NCBI RefSeq assembly: GCF_037977235.1
Contig: NZ_CP150276.1
Coordinates: forward strand, 4,216,001-4,280,000
Source: Paenibacillus sp. FSL K6-0276
GTDB lineage: Bacteria; Bacillota; Bacilli; Paenibacillales; Paenibacillaceae
Direction: 5' to 3'
Length of the DNA: 64,000 nucleotides
A model generated the notes under the pieces. It saw only the letters and a program-made list of their open reading frames with translations, ran no database searches and was not told the origin of the DNA. Shown piece by piece: positions 8,305 to 16,914 of this stretch (position 1 is the first letter of the stretch; every line of letters starts with the position of its first letter). The position numbers were made by a program, and so were the translations under genes.

Positions 8305-8973
8305 CTATCGGTTGCGGAAATCAAACTGACGTTCGAAGCAGTAACGTATTATTTTCTGGCGCTCAGTATCCGAAATAGCCACAAATTTCAGCATGGCCAA
8401 TTGGCGCCCATTCTCAAGCGTTTTAATCCGAACCACTTCACCTACAAATTCCACATGCTCAATACTACCGTTTCGATAAGGCACTAGAACCCAACAGGAC
8501 AATTTACCTCCTACTTCGAGCTTGACCTGGTTATCCACCAAGAAAGAGGTTCCTCCGCCACCGATATCATCTGTACGCACAAGAAACCTTTTACCACAAC
8601 TATCCTTTACAGCTAACTCAAGATCTGCATTCACTCGAAAAAAGCTTCGTCTCTGAATTTTAAAAATTGAATCCGTCGCTGGCTTTTGTATCCGAACCAT
8701 ACGGATTACATCTTCTTTAAAACCGAGAACATGAGTATTAAAGTAATTTTTAATGCCGCCCTCAGTTATAAAATAAACCGAAAGCTCGTCCCCCATAAAA
8801 AGTCTTTTCAGATGACCATTACTCTCCTGCATAGGAATTTCAATCAGGAACGCGTCGTCTTCTGTCTCTGCAATTCTCGATCTATATTCAACTTCTGCTT
8901 CAGCAGCGTCACTGGAAGCAACCTGTATGTATAGATATTCATTAATTTTAGGATACAAAGATGTCACCGCCAA
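8305..8973 (-). CDS. PilZ-domain c-di-GMP-binding protein (YpfA/YcgR-like)
   Basis: The 222-residue protein has a YcgR-like N-terminal barrel (about 1-95) and a PilZ domain (about 100-215). The PilZ signature RRSFFR is present (about residue 107). The second motif, usually DxSxxG, reads DDIGGGG here, with glycine in place of serine. B. subtilis YpfA (DgrA) in the same position binds c-di-GMP and inhibits flagellar motility, so a similar role is likely. It lies between ypeB and cmk as in B. subtilis. It connects to the c-di-GMP riboswitch elsewhere in the window only by sharing the ligand. Confidence 0.85.
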   Translation of the reverse strand: MAVTSLYPKINEYLYIQVASSDAAEAEVEYRSRIAETEDDAFLIEIPMQESNGHLKRLFMGDELSVYFITEGGIKNYFNTHVLGFKEDVIRMVRIQKPATDSIFKIQRRSFFRVNADLELAVKDSCGKRFLVRTDDIGGGGTSFLVDNQVKLEVGGKLSCWVLVPYRNGSIEHVEFVGEVVRIKTLENGRQLAMLKFVAISDTERQKIIRYCFERQFDFRNR

Positions 8974-9049
8974 ATCAGTTTAGTAATAAATACTAACAAT
9001 GATTATAGCATGGGAATATCACCCAATGAGATAAATATTATTTGAATTT

Positions 9050-9090
9050 TAAAAATAAAGGAGAGCGCACCCAAATAAATGGATGCGCCC
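9050..9090 (-). terminator. Terminator of ypeB
   Basis: GGGCGCATCC and GGGTGCGCTC arms, with one or two wobble pairs, lie just after the ypeB stop. The minus strand continues with CCTTTATTTTTA. Confidence 0.65.
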
Positions 9091-9097
9091 TGTTCCT

Positions 9098-10456
9098 TCA
9101 TTTTTTTTCCGATCCCGAAGAAGCCCTGATTTCTTCCACAGACTCTTCGATTCCATCATCCGCATTAAGATAAATACGATACTGTGTACCATTTACCTCT
9201 CCGCCAAACTCGTAAGTCAAGACTTCTACTGAGTCCTCATTTTTAATCCAAGCCATGCGATGGTATCGCTCTTTAAAATCCGAATTCAAAAACTTTTTTG
9301 CTTCCGCAAGGGTAAGCTTCGGCTTAGGAATCTTACGATTGTCCTTATGTTCATTAACATATTCGCTGGCCTCAAATCCAATCGTTGATCCAGTATCAAG
9401 TCCCATACGAATCGTCATTTTCTCAGGATAAATCAACACATCATTCTGGTTGGTTACAAAGGTTAAATTCCCAATATTATCGTAACGGTCAGCACTGACC
9501 GCAGTCATATGAGGATATCCCTTTTTCTTAAGAAACTGCTCCGCCTTAGTAACTGCTTCTTCTATAGATACCTTAGCAGGACCAACCTCACGGTTATCAT
9601 AATAAGAGATCAGCAACCCACCATTTTTGGTGAAATCCATACTGATAGTCTGCTTGTTATTCGAACCACTGACCGTAGCCGTATAGGAAGGCCATTTCGT
9701 ATTTTTTCCGTTTTCTTTGACATCCACCTTAGCATTAGAGCCTGCATTAGCGAATTTAATGGCCTTACGTTTGATATCTTCGACTGAAACAGGGGTACCC
9801 CCGAGCATTTTAACAGAGCGTTTATCGTAGATGCTTGCTACAGAAGGTCCCCAATCCAGTTCAGGGTAACCCTCGACACGTTTGTCCACAGACTTGAAGC
9901 CGTCAATAATCGAATTGTCCTCTGCCTTATTCTCTGTAGCCAGTGCGGTTTCAACATCCATCCAGCGCAGCCGACTGGCAATCGCTTTATTCTGAACATC
10001 TTGCAACTCTTTAGAGATTTCTCCAGAGTTCTTGTACAATGCTTTTAAATTATTCAATTCACCCTCTGTCAAAGGTTTCTTAGCGAAATCGCGAATCCCA
10101 GCTTTATAAGAAAAGTTTGAGATTTTGGACAGAAACTCTTCAGTTTTGCTAAATGGCAGTAATGTTAGTGGCAGCTGGTTAATCTCATTTTGTGCCTCAC
10201 TTGTCATCCGCCACACATTAACAAGTCCTTTGCGGTGCATCCCGTTAGAAGCAGAGTTAACAGCTAGTGTGTTCCCTAGCTCTCCATGAAGACGCTCTAC
10301 GTGGTAAGACAAATCATGAAAGGCACGCTGATATTGGTTCTCCGCCTTAATTAGAATCGCATTCTTCTCCTGGTTCTCCTGATAACCCCACACGAGCGCT
10401 CCAATTAACAGCAGCGCAGTCAGCGGGAACATTACAGCACTTAATCTTTTGTACAT
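9098..10456 (-). CDS. ypeB: Spore germination protein YpeB
   Basis: YpeB stabilises and localises the cortex-lytic enzyme SleB in the spore. The 452-residue protein has an N-terminal membrane anchor (about residues 8-24), a helical middle part and C-terminal PepSY-type repeats (about 205-270, 290-350 and 375-440), the usual family layout. A weak AAGGAGT site precedes the ATG. In B. subtilis sleB is directly upstream; here that place holds a small Cys-rich gene and prsW, so SleB must be encoded elsewhere if YpeB is functional. Confidence 0.93.
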   Translation of the reverse strand: MYKRLSAVMFPLTALLLIGALVWGYQENQEKNAILIKAENQYQRAFHDLSYHVERLHGELGNTLAVNSASNGMHRKGLVNVWRMTSEAQNEINQLPLTLLPFSKTEEFLSKISNFSYKAGIRDFAKKPLTEGELNNLKALYKNSGEISKELQDVQNKAIASRLRWMDVETALATENKAEDNSIIDGFKSVDKRVEGYPELDWGPSVASIYDKRSVKMLGGTPVSVEDIKRKAIKFANAGSNAKVDVKENGKNTKWPSYTATVSGSNNKQTISMDFTKNGGLLISYYDNREVGPAKVSIEEAVTKAEQFLKKKGYPHMTAVSADRYDNIGNLTFVTNQNDVLIYPEKMTIRMGLDTGSTIGFEASEYVNEHKDNRKIPKPKLTLAEAKKFLNSDFKERYHRMAWIKNEDSVEVLTYEFGGEVNGTQYRIYLNADDGIEESVEEIRASSGSEKK

Positions 10457-10579
10457 AGGGCTGCAAGACTCCTTTCGATAGCTTATTGGCGTTAGTTTGA
10501 CAATAAACTAGGAGTCTTATGCACCTGTCTGTAACACAATGTGACTAAAACTTTTTGAAGAGAGGCCATAGCAAGGCGC

Positions 10580-10726
10580 TTACGCCCTCTCTTCGATCTC
10601 AAACCCACTGCTATTACTGCAAAGGCATTGCTTAAAGCCGGTTTGAATCACACCCTGCTCTTTTATCCCTCTTAATATGTAGGTCTCACCGCACCGTTTG
10701 CAAAGTATACGGACTTTTATACGCAA
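10580..10726 (-). CDS. Small Cys-rich (zinc-ribbon-like) protein, 48 residues
   Basis: I do not recognise this family. Reading the minus strand from TTG at 10726 gives an open frame of 48 residues ending at TAA (10580). It has CKRC (Cys9, Cys12) and CLC (Cys34, Cys36) pairs about 22 residues apart, a basic first half and an acidic tail (EIEERA). This layout suggests a single zinc ribbon. GAGAGG lies about nine bases before the TTG. It fills the ypeB-prsW gap, where B. subtilis has sleB. The non-random Cys spacing supports a real gene, but the start codon and expression are unproved. Confidence 0.5.
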   Translation of the reverse strand: MRIKVRILCKRCGETYILRGIKEQGVIQTGFKQCLCSNSSGFEIEERA

Positions 10727-10800
10727 AAAAAGACACCTCTCTCCTCTCTGGAATTCCCCGCTAAGGAACTATCCTTTGAATACAAGTGTGTCCATCTCGA

Positions 10801-11496
10801 TTATAGGTTAACCTCTTCTTCTCGTTTCAGAAAGCGGAAAGGGGATCGGCTATTAGCCCTATCCACCTTCCCCATACCTCCATACCATAGAATAGCCATC
10901 AAAGGTACAATAAACCAAATCCAATAGTTAGAAGTCGTAGTCAGAACAAAGTCATAAATTCCATGCCACATCCATGGCAACAAAATAGATATCAACAGAA
11001 TTCCTTTTGTTTTAGCACCTTTTGAGAACTTGGCTCTCCCCAAGTGATAGCCCATGATCACACCAAACATAGCGTGTCCAGAAACCGGAAGTAGTGCTCT
11101 CAGAAACATGGAACCGATTGAAGCATTGCTATACCAAGCGTACATTACATTTTCTATTGTTGCGAAGCCGAGCGAAATCGCTACAGCGTATAGTATCCCA
11201 TCATATGGCTCGTCAAATTCGGTGTGATTGTAAATCATATGGTAAAGCACAAACCATTTCAGACATTCTTCCACGCCAGCGGATATGAGAAACGACTCCA
11301 CATAAGGACCGCCATTCAGTCCTAGCATCAGCCCTCTTTGAATGATCATAACAGGAAATACAATCAAGAGGCCGAGTAGGAACACCTTAATGACGATATG
11401 AAGCGGTTCTTGATCATACTTGTCTTTTAGATAAAAAAAGGTCAGCAGAGCAAGTCCCGGCGCTACTGCCGACGAAATAACCGATAACACGAGCAC
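10801..11496 (-). CDS. prsW: PrsW-type intramembrane protease
   Basis: The 231-residue polytopic membrane protein belongs to the PrsW (YpdC) family. In B. subtilis PrsW makes the site-1 cut in anti-sigma factor RsiW. About seven membrane helices are predicted, and the family's EExxK signature is seen as GVEECLKW (about residue 75), followed by conserved GFATIEN and SGHAMFG segments carrying Glu and His. The GTG start at 11496 has GGGAGG upstream. No sigma/anti-sigma pair is in the window, so the substrate is unknown. Confidence 0.9.
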   Translation of the reverse strand: MLVLSVISSAVAPGLALLTFFYLKDKYDQEPLHIVIKVFLLGLLIVFPVMIIQRGLMLGLNGGPYVESFLISAGVEECLKWFVLYHMIYNHTEFDEPYDGILYAVAISLGFATIENVMYAWYSNASIGSMFLRALLPVSGHAMFGVIMGYHLGRAKFSKGAKTKGILLISILLPWMWHGIYDFVLTTTSNYWIWFIVPLMAILWYGGMGKVDRANSRSPFRFLKREEEVNL

Positions 11497-11645
11497 CGAA
11501 TAACCTCCCTATACCTCTAGCGCCTATTTCTGCTGATTCACAGCAAGGCTGATAACAGCTTTAATACAAGAATGACCGCCATACTACCAACAACAAGACC
11601 AGGGCTAATCAGCCTAAACGATGCTTATCAGCCCCATCATGCTAA

Positions 11646-12260
11646 TTAATCCTGACGCTTAAAATGAGTGCACAATAACTGGACAGCATTCTCCGGCATT
11701 ACTGTCTTCCCATATTCATCGAGAACAGCTTCTGTAACCGGTGAGGATTCTCCAAACTCAGCTAATACGCCAACAAGACCTGACAATGCCGTTTCTTCAA
11801 ATTCCTTAGGATCGAAGTACAGATACCATTTATTGTTATAAGAATACAGTTTCCCCTGGGAAGTAATATTACCGATGAGCACATGAGCCGCTTCAACAAG
11901 AACCTCAAAATCGCGGAATGCATATACAATGGAGTCGCTTTGTTCAAGAGTAACTTCCATTTCGTAAATCTCTTCTGGCAATTCTTCTTCCCCAGACGCA
12001 CCGTACTGATGGTGATCATATTTTCCTCGGGTCACTATAACGACCATGCCTTGCGCGGGCAATGCGAAAACTTCTACGGCAAGCGGACCGGTAGCATCAA
12101 AACCTAGTTCACTATATGCTTGATCCATCATCTCCGTAAACAGGTCATGAACCTTGGGAACTTCCTGCCACATGTCTTCCTTCTGGATGCCCCGCTCGCT
12201 CAGGTCGTCAAAAGTGAGGAAAATCCGTATCTTATCTTGACTTAATCGCTCTATTCTCAT
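11646..12260 (-). CDS. mecA: MecA/YpbH-family ClpCP adaptor
   Basis: MecA-family adaptors deliver substrates such as ComK to the ClpC-ClpP protease. The 204-residue product has the family's N-terminal substrate-binding domain (MRIERLSQDKIRIFLT...), an acidic linker (about 95-105) and a C-terminal ClpC-binding domain beginning near DSIVYAF. ATG at 12260 is chosen, with AGGAGG eight bases upstream, over an earlier in-frame ATG. Position near ypeB and prsW suggests the YpbH paralogue, and the two cannot be separated from sequence alone. No competence genes are adjacent. Confidence 0.85.
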   Translation of the reverse strand: MRIERLSQDKIRIFLTFDDLSERGIQKEDMWQEVPKVHDLFTEMMDQAYSELGFDATGPLAVEVFALPAQGMVVIVTRGKYDHHQYGASGEEELPEEIYEMEVTLEQSDSIVYAFRDFEVLVEAAHVLIGNITSQGKLYSYNNKWYLYFDPKEFEETALSGLVGVLAEFGESSPVTEAVLDEYGKTVMPENAVQLLCTHFKRQD

Positions 12261-12460
12261 GACAGGATCCTCCTTTTGCAAGCTCATTTATTATAATGTA
12301 TGATGAGTCCCGAGTAATGAGCCAAAAATGGTTACTATGTATGTATGTTATCATTTTACAGAGATAAATGCACGTAAATAAATATATAAAACCCTCTTAA
12401 AGCGGTGCCACTACTGAAGAGCTTATTCTATTTAATAAACAATTTTCAAGACCTTGAATA

Positions 12461-12507
12461 ATAAAAAAGAATCATTCTGTGGAATATTTCATCCCCAAAA
12501 TGATTCT
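12461..12507 (-). terminator. Terminator downstream of the 123-residue membrane protein gene
   Basis: AGAATCATT/AATGATTCT arms with a run of six T on the minus strand lie 18 bp after the stop codon. Confidence 0.8.
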
Positions 12508-12524
12508 GAAGGAATCCTTTACGG

Positions 12525-12896
12525 TTACAATCCCGGTATGGCTGTGTGCGTTTCTTTAAGAATCTGCTCCACTTCACTCTTCACTTCAGGATTGTTGCGG
12601 ATGAAATCCTTCAGTAATTTGAGATTGGATTCTTTCGATTTTGCCGGTGATTCCGTCTTATGCTCAGAGGTTCCGGTGTTCGAACCATTACTTTGAGCAT
12701 TGCTGCTGGAGGCAGCAGTGTTTCCAAACCCTGTCGTAGCCATACCTATTATTTTTTCTTTTGCTTTATCTGCGGCTCCGCTCATGGAACCACCCGATTG
12801 CCCCAGCGAAGACATTAAAGACTTCCGCTTTTTGGACATAATCATACTGGCTGCGGCGCCCATCAGCACCCCACATAAAAATGACGAAGTATTCAT
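12525..12896 (-). CDS. Small N-terminally anchored protein, unknown
   Basis: I do not recognise this 123-residue protein. It begins with a short hydrophobic, Gly/Ala/Met-rich segment (residues 5-20) ending in a basic SKKRK stop-transfer patch, then has a Ser/Gly/Asn-rich low-complexity middle (about 32-90) and a charged helical tail (residues 95-120). ATG at 12896 has AAGGAGG upstream; an earlier in-frame ATG precedes the site. It stands alone, divergent from the deacetylase gene, with its own terminator. The topology suggests a membrane-tethered accessory protein. Confidence 0.6.
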   Translation of the reverse strand: MNTSSFLCGVLMGAAASMIMSKKRKSLMSSLGQSGGSMSGAADKAKEKIIGMATTGFGNTAASSSNAQSNGSNTGTSEHKTESPAKSKESNLKLLKDFIRNNPEVKSEVEQILKETHTAIPGL

Positions 12897-12981
12897 ATTC
12901 CCAGCCTCCTTGTATGGTAAAATCATGTTTAGTGTTCGCGGAAAGATTCCGGCTCATACAACCTAATAACAAGAAAGCGAG

Positions 12982-13887
12982 TTGAAAAAAGTGGGTAAAA
13001 TGACATCAGTGCTGCTACTGGCTACCTTATTGCTGACTTCCTGTAGCAACAGCGGAGGAAACGGTAACACAGCTAAGGAATCAAACACAACAAATAATCA
13101 GCCCACAGCGGCAGCTACACAGAGCGTAGAAACTGAGGCGCCAACAACTGAAATTATGGCCACCCCTACACCTCAAGCGACAGCAGAAGGAGAAGCTGAA
13201 GGTAGTAATTCTGCCACTGGGGATGAAGCATCCGCTGAAGTTCCACTTCTGTACCATATGAACAAAAATTATGATATCGTCCCCAATGAAGAAACTACAA
13301 ATAAAAAAGTCGTCTTACTTACGTTTGACGATGGTCCCAAAGATGCTGCGATGATTAACCCATTAATGGATATTCTGGACAAGCATCAAGCCAAAGCCAT
13401 CTTCTTCGTGAACGGTTATCGTGTTAAACAGCATCCTGAGCTTCTAGAGTTAATTCATAACCGTGGTGGAATTATTGGCAACCATAGTTGGGATCATATT
13501 ATTCTCAAGGACAAGTCTTATACTGAGGTAAAAAAACAAATCGAAGACGTTCAAAATGCCGTTAAGGAGATCATCGGGGAAGCCCCGCTCTTTTTCCGTC
13601 CCCCACATGGTGCTGGCGGTGATGTCGGCAAAAAGATTGCCGCTGAGAATGGTATGTTATATATGACCTGGTCCAACGGATCTCTGGACTGGGAGATGAA
13701 AGAGAAAGAAACCGGAAAAACGGATAAATTAATTAAAAATGTAACGGACCAGTTGCATTCAGGCAGTAATATTCTGATGCATGAGCTGCCTTGGACAGTC
13801 GAAGCATTGGATAAACTGCTCACTACTCTTGAAGGTAAGGGTTATAGCTTCGTAGATCCTCGCAGCATTGAGCTTAAGATGCGCTAA
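12982..13887 (+). CDS. Polysaccharide deacetylase (NodB domain) lipoprotein
   Basis: This is a predicted surface carbohydrate esterase of family 4 acting on N-acetylated glycans such as peptidoglycan; the substrate is not known. Its 301 residues comprise a lipoprotein signal with lipobox LTSC (Cys21), a Thr/Ala/Glu-rich linker to about residue 85, and a NodB domain. Motifs are TFDDGP (about 114, Asp pair), NHSWDH (about 171, two metal His) and FRPPHG (about 205). A late Leu-His motif (ILMHEL) provides the remaining catalytic histidine. The TTG start is inferred because it restores a good signal peptide; the ribosome binding site is weak. Confidence 0.87.
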   Translation: MKKVGKMTSVLLLATLLLTSCSNSGGNGNTAKESNTTNNQPTAAATQSVETEAPTTEIMATPTPQATAEGEAEGSNSATGDEASAEVPLLYHMNKNYDIVPNEETTNKKVVLLTFDDGPKDAAMINPLMDILDKHQAKAIFFVNGYRVKQHPELLELIHNRGGIIGNHSWDHIILKDKSYTEVKKQIEDVQNAVKEIIGEAPLFFRPPHGAGGDVGKKIAAENGMLYMTWSNGSLDWEMKEKETGKTDKLIKNVTDQLHSGSNILMHELPWTVEALDKLLTTLEGKGYSFVDPRSIELKMR

Positions 13888-13904
13888 TTCCTAAATAAGA
13901 CAAT

Positions 13905-13950
13905 AAAAACAGGTAATCACCTTAATGTAAAGGCGATTACCTGTTTTTTT
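13905..13950. terminator. Bidirectional terminator between convergent genes
   Basis: AACAGGTAATC and GATTACCTGTT arms are followed by seven T on the plus strand and by a T-rich stretch on the minus strand. It separates the deacetylase gene from the convergent phosphoesterase operon. Confidence 0.85.
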
Positions 13951-13982
13951 GTCCACCAATTTAACTGTACAATGACAGTTTT

Positions 13983-14825
13983 CTAATGTTGCTCTTTACG
14001 AAGCGTTAGCACATGCATCTCAGCAGGACTTCCCCAGCGGATCGGCAAGTGAGAGGTTCCAAACCCTCTGCTGATCAACAGCTTTGAATTCCTTCCAGCA
14101 CCATCCCTTCTGGGCCATTGAAACATTCCCGCATCATATTTATGATAGAAGGTTTCCACATGCCTTTGACCCACAAAAGGAAGAATGACCTGTCCTCCAT
14201 GCGTATGGCCTGCCAATATCAGATCAGCCGGCACACTCTGGCGTTTGGACAGCCAAAGCGGATCATGAACAAGAATGATACGGCAAGTGTCATCTATAGA
14301 AGTATGCGTCGTTAATCGTGGTAATGGACGATAAGAAGTATTACCACCTTTTTTCGGAAAATCCACTCCAGTTAACCAAAGAGAAACTCCCTCGCGTTCA
14401 AAACTTACATTCTCATCTAATAATAGCTTTGCACCACTGCCGCGAATAATTTGATCAACCAATGAAATATTGGCTCGATAATCATGATTTCCATGCACTA
14501 CATAGGTAGGAGCAATAGATGTCACCAGAGTCATATTATCAACCAGTCGATTTAGAGGGCTATTTCTTTCCGTTAGATCACCGCCTAAAAAAACAGCATC
14601 TATTTCCCCCTTTAACGGAGTCAAAAGCGCTGATGGAAGGCGACGTCGATGGATATCGGTTATAAATAAGATACGAAATCCATCAAACGCATCAGGGAGC
14701 GAATTCAAAATTATTTCCTCGGTAATAATTCTGTTTCTAAAGGCGTTACTCACCATAATCACTGCAATAATCACCGCGATCAAAAGAGCGGATACGACCA
14801 ATCCCCATATCCAAACGATCACCAT
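13983..14825 (-). CDS. Metallophosphoesterase, membrane-anchored (YkuE-like)
   Basis: The 280-residue calcineurin-like phosphoesterase has an N-terminal membrane helix (about 4-26). Metal-site motifs appear in order: FITDIHRRR (Asp, His; about 55), GGDLTER (about 80), GNHDY (about 115) and GHTHGGQ (about 208). Relatives such as YkuE act on the outer face of the membrane; the substrate here is unknown. Its start overlaps the end of the preceding 122-residue gene by 7 bp, forming a tight three-gene operon with a CPBP protease. Confidence 0.87.
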   Translation of the reverse strand: MVIVWIWGLVVSALLIAVIIAVIMVSNAFRNRIITEEIILNSLPDAFDGFRILFITDIHRRRLPSALLTPLKGEIDAVFLGGDLTERNSPLNRLVDNMTLVTSIAPTYVVHGNHDYRANISLVDQIIRGSGAKLLLDENVSFEREGVSLWLTGVDFPKKGGNTSYRPLPRLTTHTSIDDTCRIILVHDPLWLSKRQSVPADLILAGHTHGGQVILPFVGQRHVETFYHKYDAGMFQWPRRDGAGRNSKLLISRGFGTSHLPIRWGSPAEMHVLTLRKEQH

Positions 14826-15187
14826 AATGTTCTCAAAGGCGGCGCTCCTTCAATTCCCCACCAGAGGAGCGCTACCAGCAATATTACAAAGATGAAGATC
14901 AGAGAGTTAACGAACATTTTACTAAGACGAACACGTTCTGAAGAATACGTATTCGAACGTGACGGAACAGATTCTTCTTGCTCTTTGTTTCCACTGTTAG
15001 ATCCCTTTGCAGAAGTTGCCGGACGGCGCGCTTTCCTTGATAAAGTTGCCGTCGTTGTCCGTGAATGACTGGTCTTCCTTGAAGCCCCCTCCGATCGCGG
15101 ATTCGTTTTTTTACTTTTGGCAGAAGGTTTGCCTTCGCCATCACGCTTTTTCTGACGAGACTTCAACCGGCTCAATTCCTCACTCAT
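14819..15187 (-). CDS. Small basic protein with C-terminal membrane helix, unknown
   Basis: I do not recognise this 122-residue protein. Residues 1-85 are strongly basic and rich in Ser, Lys, Arg and Thr, probably disordered. A membrane helix near residues 92-112 ends in a short extracytoplasmic tail. ATG at 15187 is chosen, with AGGAGGG seven bases upstream and overlapping the stop of the CPBP protease gene (ATGA); a longer frame upstream is read-through of that gene. The overlap with both neighbours indicates coupled translation and suggests a shared membrane function. Confidence 0.65.
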   Translation of the reverse strand: MSEELSRLKSRQKKRDGEGKPSAKSKKTNPRSEGASRKTSHSRTTTATLSRKARRPATSAKGSNSGNKEQEESVPSRSNTYSSERVRLSKMFVNSLIFIFVILLVALLWWGIEGAPPLRTLW

Positions 15188-15777
15188 GATTCCCTCCTGT
15201 AGCGGATCACCAGACCAGAGAATAGGTCGATGAAGAAATGACATAGTATAGGTGCCCAAAGGCTTCCTGATTGAATGTATATATATCCAAGACCATAGCT
15301 GCTTAAGAATACCCATCCCGTAGGTACGAAGTGGCGTAAATAACGAACATGAATAAGGGCAAACAGAATACTCGTCCAATAAGGACCAATAGAATATTGA
15401 ATAGCTCCCCGAAACAGAAGTTCTTCACAAACCGATACAATTGCTGCAATCAAGACAATATGCCACACGGGCCGATTTCGGAATAAAAGGTCGTTTATCC
15501 CCCCGTCATCCATACTTTCTTCAGGTACAATATGAGTCAGTAAATAATCTACAACCAGCATTACAGCGGCTAGTCCAAGACCCCACGCCACAAAATGTAC
15601 GCTTTCTGGAAAAATTAATAGCTCAAAAGGATTTCTTTTCTGAAATAATATCCATATCAAACCGATAATTAATGTAAGCCCCTGAGTAATGTAGAGATTG
15701 AGGAGCAGAAGACGGTCTGTTAACTGGCCTGGCTCTACTTTTTTTATCTTAATCTCGCCAAATTTGAATTTTTTCAT
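15184..15777 (-). CDS. CPBP-family intramembrane metalloprotease
   Basis: The 197-residue polytopic membrane protein carries the CPBP (Abi) motifs: EELLFRG (EExxxR, about residue 115), a His in FALIHVRY (about 138) and a final His in CHFFIDLF (about 184). The family includes Rce1-type proteases and bacteriocin-immunity proteins, so its target here cannot be told. It is the first gene of an overlapping operon with the basic membrane protein and the phosphoesterase. Confidence 0.82.
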   Translation of the reverse strand: MKKFKFGEIKIKKVEPGQLTDRLLLLNLYITQGLTLIIGLIWILFQKRNPFELLIFPESVHFVAWGLGLAAVMLVVDYLLTHIVPEESMDDGGINDLLFRNRPVWHIVLIAAIVSVCEELLFRGAIQYSIGPYWTSILFALIHVRYLRHFVPTGWVFLSSYGLGYIYIQSGSLWAPILCHFFIDLFSGLVIRYRRES

Positions 15778-15892
15778 CGTGACCTGCCTGTTCTTTGATT
15801 TTTTCGGGCAGCTCCGAAAGAGAAACCGTCCATAATGTTACTATCAATACATAATACATAGGATAATTCCCCCAGAAAAAGGAGCATTTATT

Positions 15893-16804
15893 ATGAGCCA
15901 ACGTAACTCCCGTACTCAAATGTTATACACCCTATTTTTTTTGTTTTTCCTTATTTGCGCCTTTACCGCATTTTTTACAGGCGTCAAGGTTGGCGCAGAC
16001 AAAACGGAAGCTAAATATGAAAAACAAAAGAGCAGCAATGGATATGGATTAGAAGAATTCACGGGCGCTTACCAACAGAAGGATCTTGTTACTTTCTATC
16101 ATAACGTATTTTTGCCTTATCGGGAATTCAAGCAAATTTGGAACACACAACTGGACAAGTTGGCACGCAGTACAGATGCCCGTGTGAACGTAGCAGCTAT
16201 GAAGAATCTTAGCCTTCTAGCAGATAAACAATATGAAAGAGTTAACCAGGACTCTATCTTTTCCAACTCTCCTTTATTACAACAATCACAGCTAAATATA
16301 CTCAAAAGCTTAACTTTATTTTCAAAAGCTTCTGGTGAAATAGGGGCAAGTGCATCTGGTGCAGAGACGGCTAAATTGCTAAAAAATGATCCTTACACTG
16401 CCGGTGCGGTTAAATTCGGATTGTTGGCACAAAAGAACTTTTATGATTCTATGCTAAAGTGGGGCTCTAAGACAAACCAGAAAATCCCTTCTGATGCCGG
16501 TGAGCTAAAGACCATGTCCTTTATACAGTGGAAAAAAATGCCTCTTCTTCAAAAGAACGCATCCGTTGCTGATATGATGTTAAATCGTGGAATTTTTGCA
16601 GCCTACGATCCTCAGGACATTACCGCAAAAATAGACGATTTGATACATTCTGGTACTGCCAGTTCATTGAATCTTACGGATGTTCAGTCCTCAGTAACCC
16701 TGCTTATTTCCACAGGTGCTATACAGGTAGAGGATTTTATGAAGTGTCGAGAGCAGTACTATAGCAAGGAGACGATTCCACAGCTCCCGTTTTTTTATGA
16801 ATAG
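15893..16804 (+). CDS. Membrane-anchored protein, unknown function
   Basis: I do not recognise this 303-residue protein. It has an N-terminal membrane helix (about residues 10-31) with a basic start, so the remaining mainly helical part is probably outside the cell. There is only one cysteine in the soluble part (near the C-terminus, MKCREQYY) and no enzymatic motif that I can identify. A site GAAAAAGGAGC precedes the ATG. It is a single gene divergent from the CPBP operon and followed by the serA T-box leader. Confidence 0.6.
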   Translation: MSQRNSRTQMLYTLFFLFFLICAFTAFFTGVKVGADKTEAKYEKQKSSNGYGLEEFTGAYQQKDLVTFYHNVFLPYREFKQIWNTQLDKLARSTDARVNVAAMKNLSLLADKQYERVNQDSIFSNSPLLQQSQLNILKSLTLFSKASGEIGASASGAETAKLLKNDPYTAGAVKFGLLAQKNFYDSMLKWGSKTNQKIPSDAGELKTMSFIQWKKMPLLQKNASVADMMLNRGIFAAYDPQDITAKIDDLIHSGTASSLNLTDVQSSVTLLISTGAIQVEDFMKCREQYYSKETIPQLPFFYE

Positions 16805-16868
16805 AACCAGTCATTGAATCATAACGAAAAATGAAGTTCACTTCAAGAAAACCTACTTTCAAAGCCTA

Positions 16869-16897
16869 TTGACACAACTAGCTTACCGTGTTACATT
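16869..16897 (+). promoter_or_regulatory. Sigma-A-type promoter of the serA T-box leader
   Basis: TTGACA and TACATT are separated by 17 bases, a perfect -35 and a four-of-six -10. The T-box leader begins just downstream. Confidence 0.6.
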
Positions 16898-16914
16898 ATG
16901 AAAAAATTAATCAA

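Noticed and set aside
11594..11645. Hairpin GGGCTGAT/ATTAGCCC after the mecA-type gene
   Set aside because: The stem has a wobble and no T-run follows, so I do not call it a terminator.
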